Part shown: positions 62,490 through 64,000 of the stretch, piece after piece
Numbering within the stretch: the first letter of the stretch is position 1
How the letters are laid out: every line of letters begins with the position of its first letter
Source: Anaerocolumna sp. MB42-C2
GTDB taxonomy: Bacteria; Bacillota; Clostridia; Lachnospirales; Lachnospiraceae
Direction of reading: 5' to 3'
Length of the DNA stretch: 64,000 nt
Assembly (NCBI RefSeq): GCF_030913705.1
Contig: NZ_CP133190.1
Span: 4,489,501 to 4,553,500, forward strand
Notes under the pieces: model-generated
What the model was told of the DNA's origin: nothing
The model's database searches: none
Seen by the model: the letters and a program-made list of their open reading frames with translations, nothing else
Position numbers and translations under genes: made by a program

Positions 62490-63461
62490 ATGAACAGAGA
62501 CAGTTATTTTGACAACTACAGAGGACTCTTGATCCTTCTGGTAGTAATCGGACATTTTGCAGGTGCATTTATTTATAAAAATCATTTAATGGAATTCCTG
62601 GTTATCACGATTTACGGCTTTCATATGCCTGCTTTTGCATTTATATCAGCCTACTTTTCAAAAAAAAACAACTTAGTTAAATTAATCAAGACTTTACTGA
62701 TACCTTATTTTATTTTCCAGATTATTTATTTTTTGTTCTTGTATTATATAGGCAGGGAAAGTGATTTAGAATTATTACAACCCTATTTCACTTTATGGTT
62801 TATGCTTTCCCTGTTCTGCTGGAGATTGATTATTGACAGAATAATTAAAATAAAAGGAATACTAGCAATCTCCTATATAGTGGCAGTGCTGGCCGGATAT
62901 GTTACTGTAATTGGAGCATTTGGAGCAATCGGCAGAACCATTACATATTTACCGTTTTTTATATTAGGTTATACTTTCAATAAGGAGAAGTTCATGAAAT
63001 TCGCCGATAGAAAGTATATAAAAATAGGTGCCGGTATTGTGCTTACACTAATATTTGTTATTTTGTATTTTAATAGTGATTACATTGATTTCGACGTTTT
63101 AATAATGAAATACTCTTATGTAAAATCTGATTTATTACAATGGGGATGGCTATATCGGTCGTTGGTTTATGTATTTTCAACTGTTCTGATTTATCTGATT
63201 GCGGTTGTCATTCCCAGAAATAAACACTGGTTTACCTATCTGGGGCAAAGAACCATGAGTATTTATTTACTTCATGGTCTAATCTATAAATTTATACAAT
63301 ACCGCACAAACTTATATGATACTGTAGATACCGTGATTGAAATGCTTTTCATATTGCTGTTGGCTATTATTCTTACCTTTATTTTGTCATTAAAACCTTT
63401 TGATATGTTGATTAGAAAGATATCGTCAGTACCAATTGAAAAATTACTTAGCTGGTATTAA
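62490..63461 (+). CDS. Acyltransferase 3 family membrane protein
   Basis: The 323-aa protein has about ten membrane helices. It starts with RDSYFDNYRGLLILLVVIGHF, the acyltransferase-3 signature with the conserved His, followed by YGFHMPAFAFISAYF and, late in the chain, LGQRTMSIYLLHGLIYKF. Members O-acylate sugars or lipid-linked glycans at the membrane. Small size resembles the fucose 4-O-acetyltransferase-like subgroup. Start context is weak (TATGGAG before ATG 62490). Confidence 0.87.
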   Translation: MNRDSYFDNYRGLLILLVVIGHFAGAFIYKNHLMEFLVITIYGFHMPAFAFISAYFSKKNNLVKLIKTLLIPYFIFQIIYFLFLYYIGRESDLELLQPYFTLWFMLSLFCWRLIIDRIIKIKGILAISYIVAVLAGYVTVIGAFGAIGRTITYLPFFILGYTFNKEKFMKFADRKYIKIGAGIVLTLIFVILYFNSDYIDFDVLIMKYSYVKSDLLQWGWLYRSLVYVFSTVLIYLIAVVIPRNKHWFTYLGQRTMSIYLLHGLIYKFIQYRTNLYDTVDTVIEMLFILLLAIILTFILSLKPFDMLIRKISSVPIEKLLSWY

Positions 63462-63479
63462 AAGTTAAGGGATTATAAT

Positions 63480-63516
63480 CTCCATAATAGGCAAATGTCT
63501 GTTATGGAGGTTTTTT
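63480..63516 (+). terminator. Terminator after the acyltransferase gene
   Basis: CTCCATAATAG and CTGTTATGGAG pair, then G and T6. Confidence 0.85.
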
Positions 63517-63962
63517 GTTTGTAGTATCAATGAAAATAGAATGTCTCCTTGCAGCTATACAGACCTGGCTGTGTTGCCTATACAGATTTTTCTTATGTCT
63601 ATTTTGTCCTTACCTTCTTGCCCTTACCATTATCCTTACCCTTATAGAAAAAGGCATCGTATTATTTACTACAAAAATCGTATTAGTTACTACATCTTAA
63701 GGCATACAAATCAATTTAATGTTATACTTTTTAAGTTAAAATGAAAAAACTTTAAGAATTAAGACAGGAGGTATTTATTCTGGGTGTTATTTAACAACAT
63801 TTGCATCTCATGTAAAAAGTATTAATTATTTATTTGAAATATCAGCTGTTATAATAGAATTACACAAATTGGAAATTATATGTTAAAATAAAATTAGCCA
63901 AGGCAGCTAAGATGAATAGGGGAAAATAATAATTATACTTTATAGAAAGAGGGATGAGGGGG
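63517..63962 (+). other. Gene-free upstream region of the response-regulator gene
   Basis: Contains a short tract of CTTACC/CCTTACC-like repeats (about 63605-63648), an AGGAGG not followed by a usable frame (63764 region), and a TATAAT near 63850 that may belong to the regulator's promoter. Nothing else seen. Confidence 0.35.
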
Positions 63963-64000
63963 ATGTTCCGTATTGCTATATGTGACGATGAAACTATCAT
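63963..64000 (+). CDS. Response regulator, N-terminus only (cut by window end)
   Basis: Only MFRIAICDDETI is visible. The start FRIAICDDE, with paired acidic residues of the receiver-domain active site, is typical of response regulators, especially the LytTR/AgrA type. AGAGGGATGAGGGGG precedes the ATG. The DNA-binding domain lies beyond the window. Confidence 0.7.
   Translation, partial: MFRIAICDDETI

Noticed and set aside
63515..63744. Cysteine-rich short frames upstream of the response regulator, considered as an AgrD-like signal peptide
   Set aside because: No ribosome site, two overlapping frames of equal quality, and composition driven by a CTTACC repeat tract.

Overview
The window looks like chromosomal DNA of a low-GC, anaerobic, endospore-forming Firmicute, most likely a member of the Lachnospiraceae. 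The evidence is the AT-rich sequence, strong AGGAGG ribosome sites, the spoIIA-sigF and spoVA sporulation genes, two T-box leaders, an FMN-type enoyl reductase (FabK) in the fatty-acid operon, and several families I know mainly from Lachnospiraceae and relatives (DUF5716/DUF5717, DUF6514, DUF4250). I saw no rRNA, tRNA, CRISPR array, prophage or complete insertion sequence.

Layout. 1-9.3 kb: a run of mostly single accessory enzymes, all on +, with no obvious shared pathway (aminoglycoside phosphotransferase-like, Ham1-like, two GNATs, HD, AAA ATPase, YdcF, DUF692/MNIO, Nudix, nucleoside phosphorylase, flavodoxin), plus one decayed gene. 9.3-14 kb: S41 protease-like lipoprotein, chemotaxis receptor, CobD/HisC-like enzyme. 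14.4-21.7 kb: a four-gene cluster of unknown function (DUF5717, Hsp70/actin-like DUF5716, a TPR-like protein, a membrane coiled-coil protein). 21.7-24.9 kb: T-box and valS. 25.3-27 kb: a 46-aa gene and a zinc-ribbon/TPR membrane protein. 27.2-32.5 kb: spoIIAA-spoIIAB-sigF, then a 49-aa membrane protein and spoVAA-AB-AC-AD-AE. 32.7-39 kb: class A PBP, DUF6514, YigZ, DUF4250, rarA, small membrane protein. 39.2-41.2 kb: a candidate small RNA, then T-box and glyS. 41.3-47 kb: a repeat surface protein, a second candidate small RNA, SEC-C protein, XRE regulator, DUF4015 glycosidase-like protein, ECF sigma factor with putative anti-sigma. 47.1-55.5 kb: acpP-fabK-fabD-fabG-fabF-accB-fabZ-accC-accD-accA, which supplies malonyl-ACP and elongates fatty acids; fabH and a FabT-type regulator are absent. 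55.8-63.5 kb: AraC regulator divergent from a GH29 fucosidase, a LysM/GH18-like protein, aldose epimerase, YcxB-like membrane protein, acyltransferase; the window ends inside a response-regulator gene.

The most unusual content is non-coding. Three dispersed repeat families sit between genes: (1) a ~150-bp element with 16-bp terminal inverted repeats (four copies); (2) a ~110-bp inverted-repeat element (two copies); (3) a ~135-nt multi-hairpin element, always on +, in seven or eight copies whose stems change sequence while staying paired, the best copy ending in an intrinsic terminator. Two further gene-free regions look like minus-strand structured RNAs ending in terminators, and a short leader motif is shared by spoVAD and an unrelated sugar epimerase gene. 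The best candidates for an undescribed system are repeat family 3 and the DUF5717/DUF5716 cluster.
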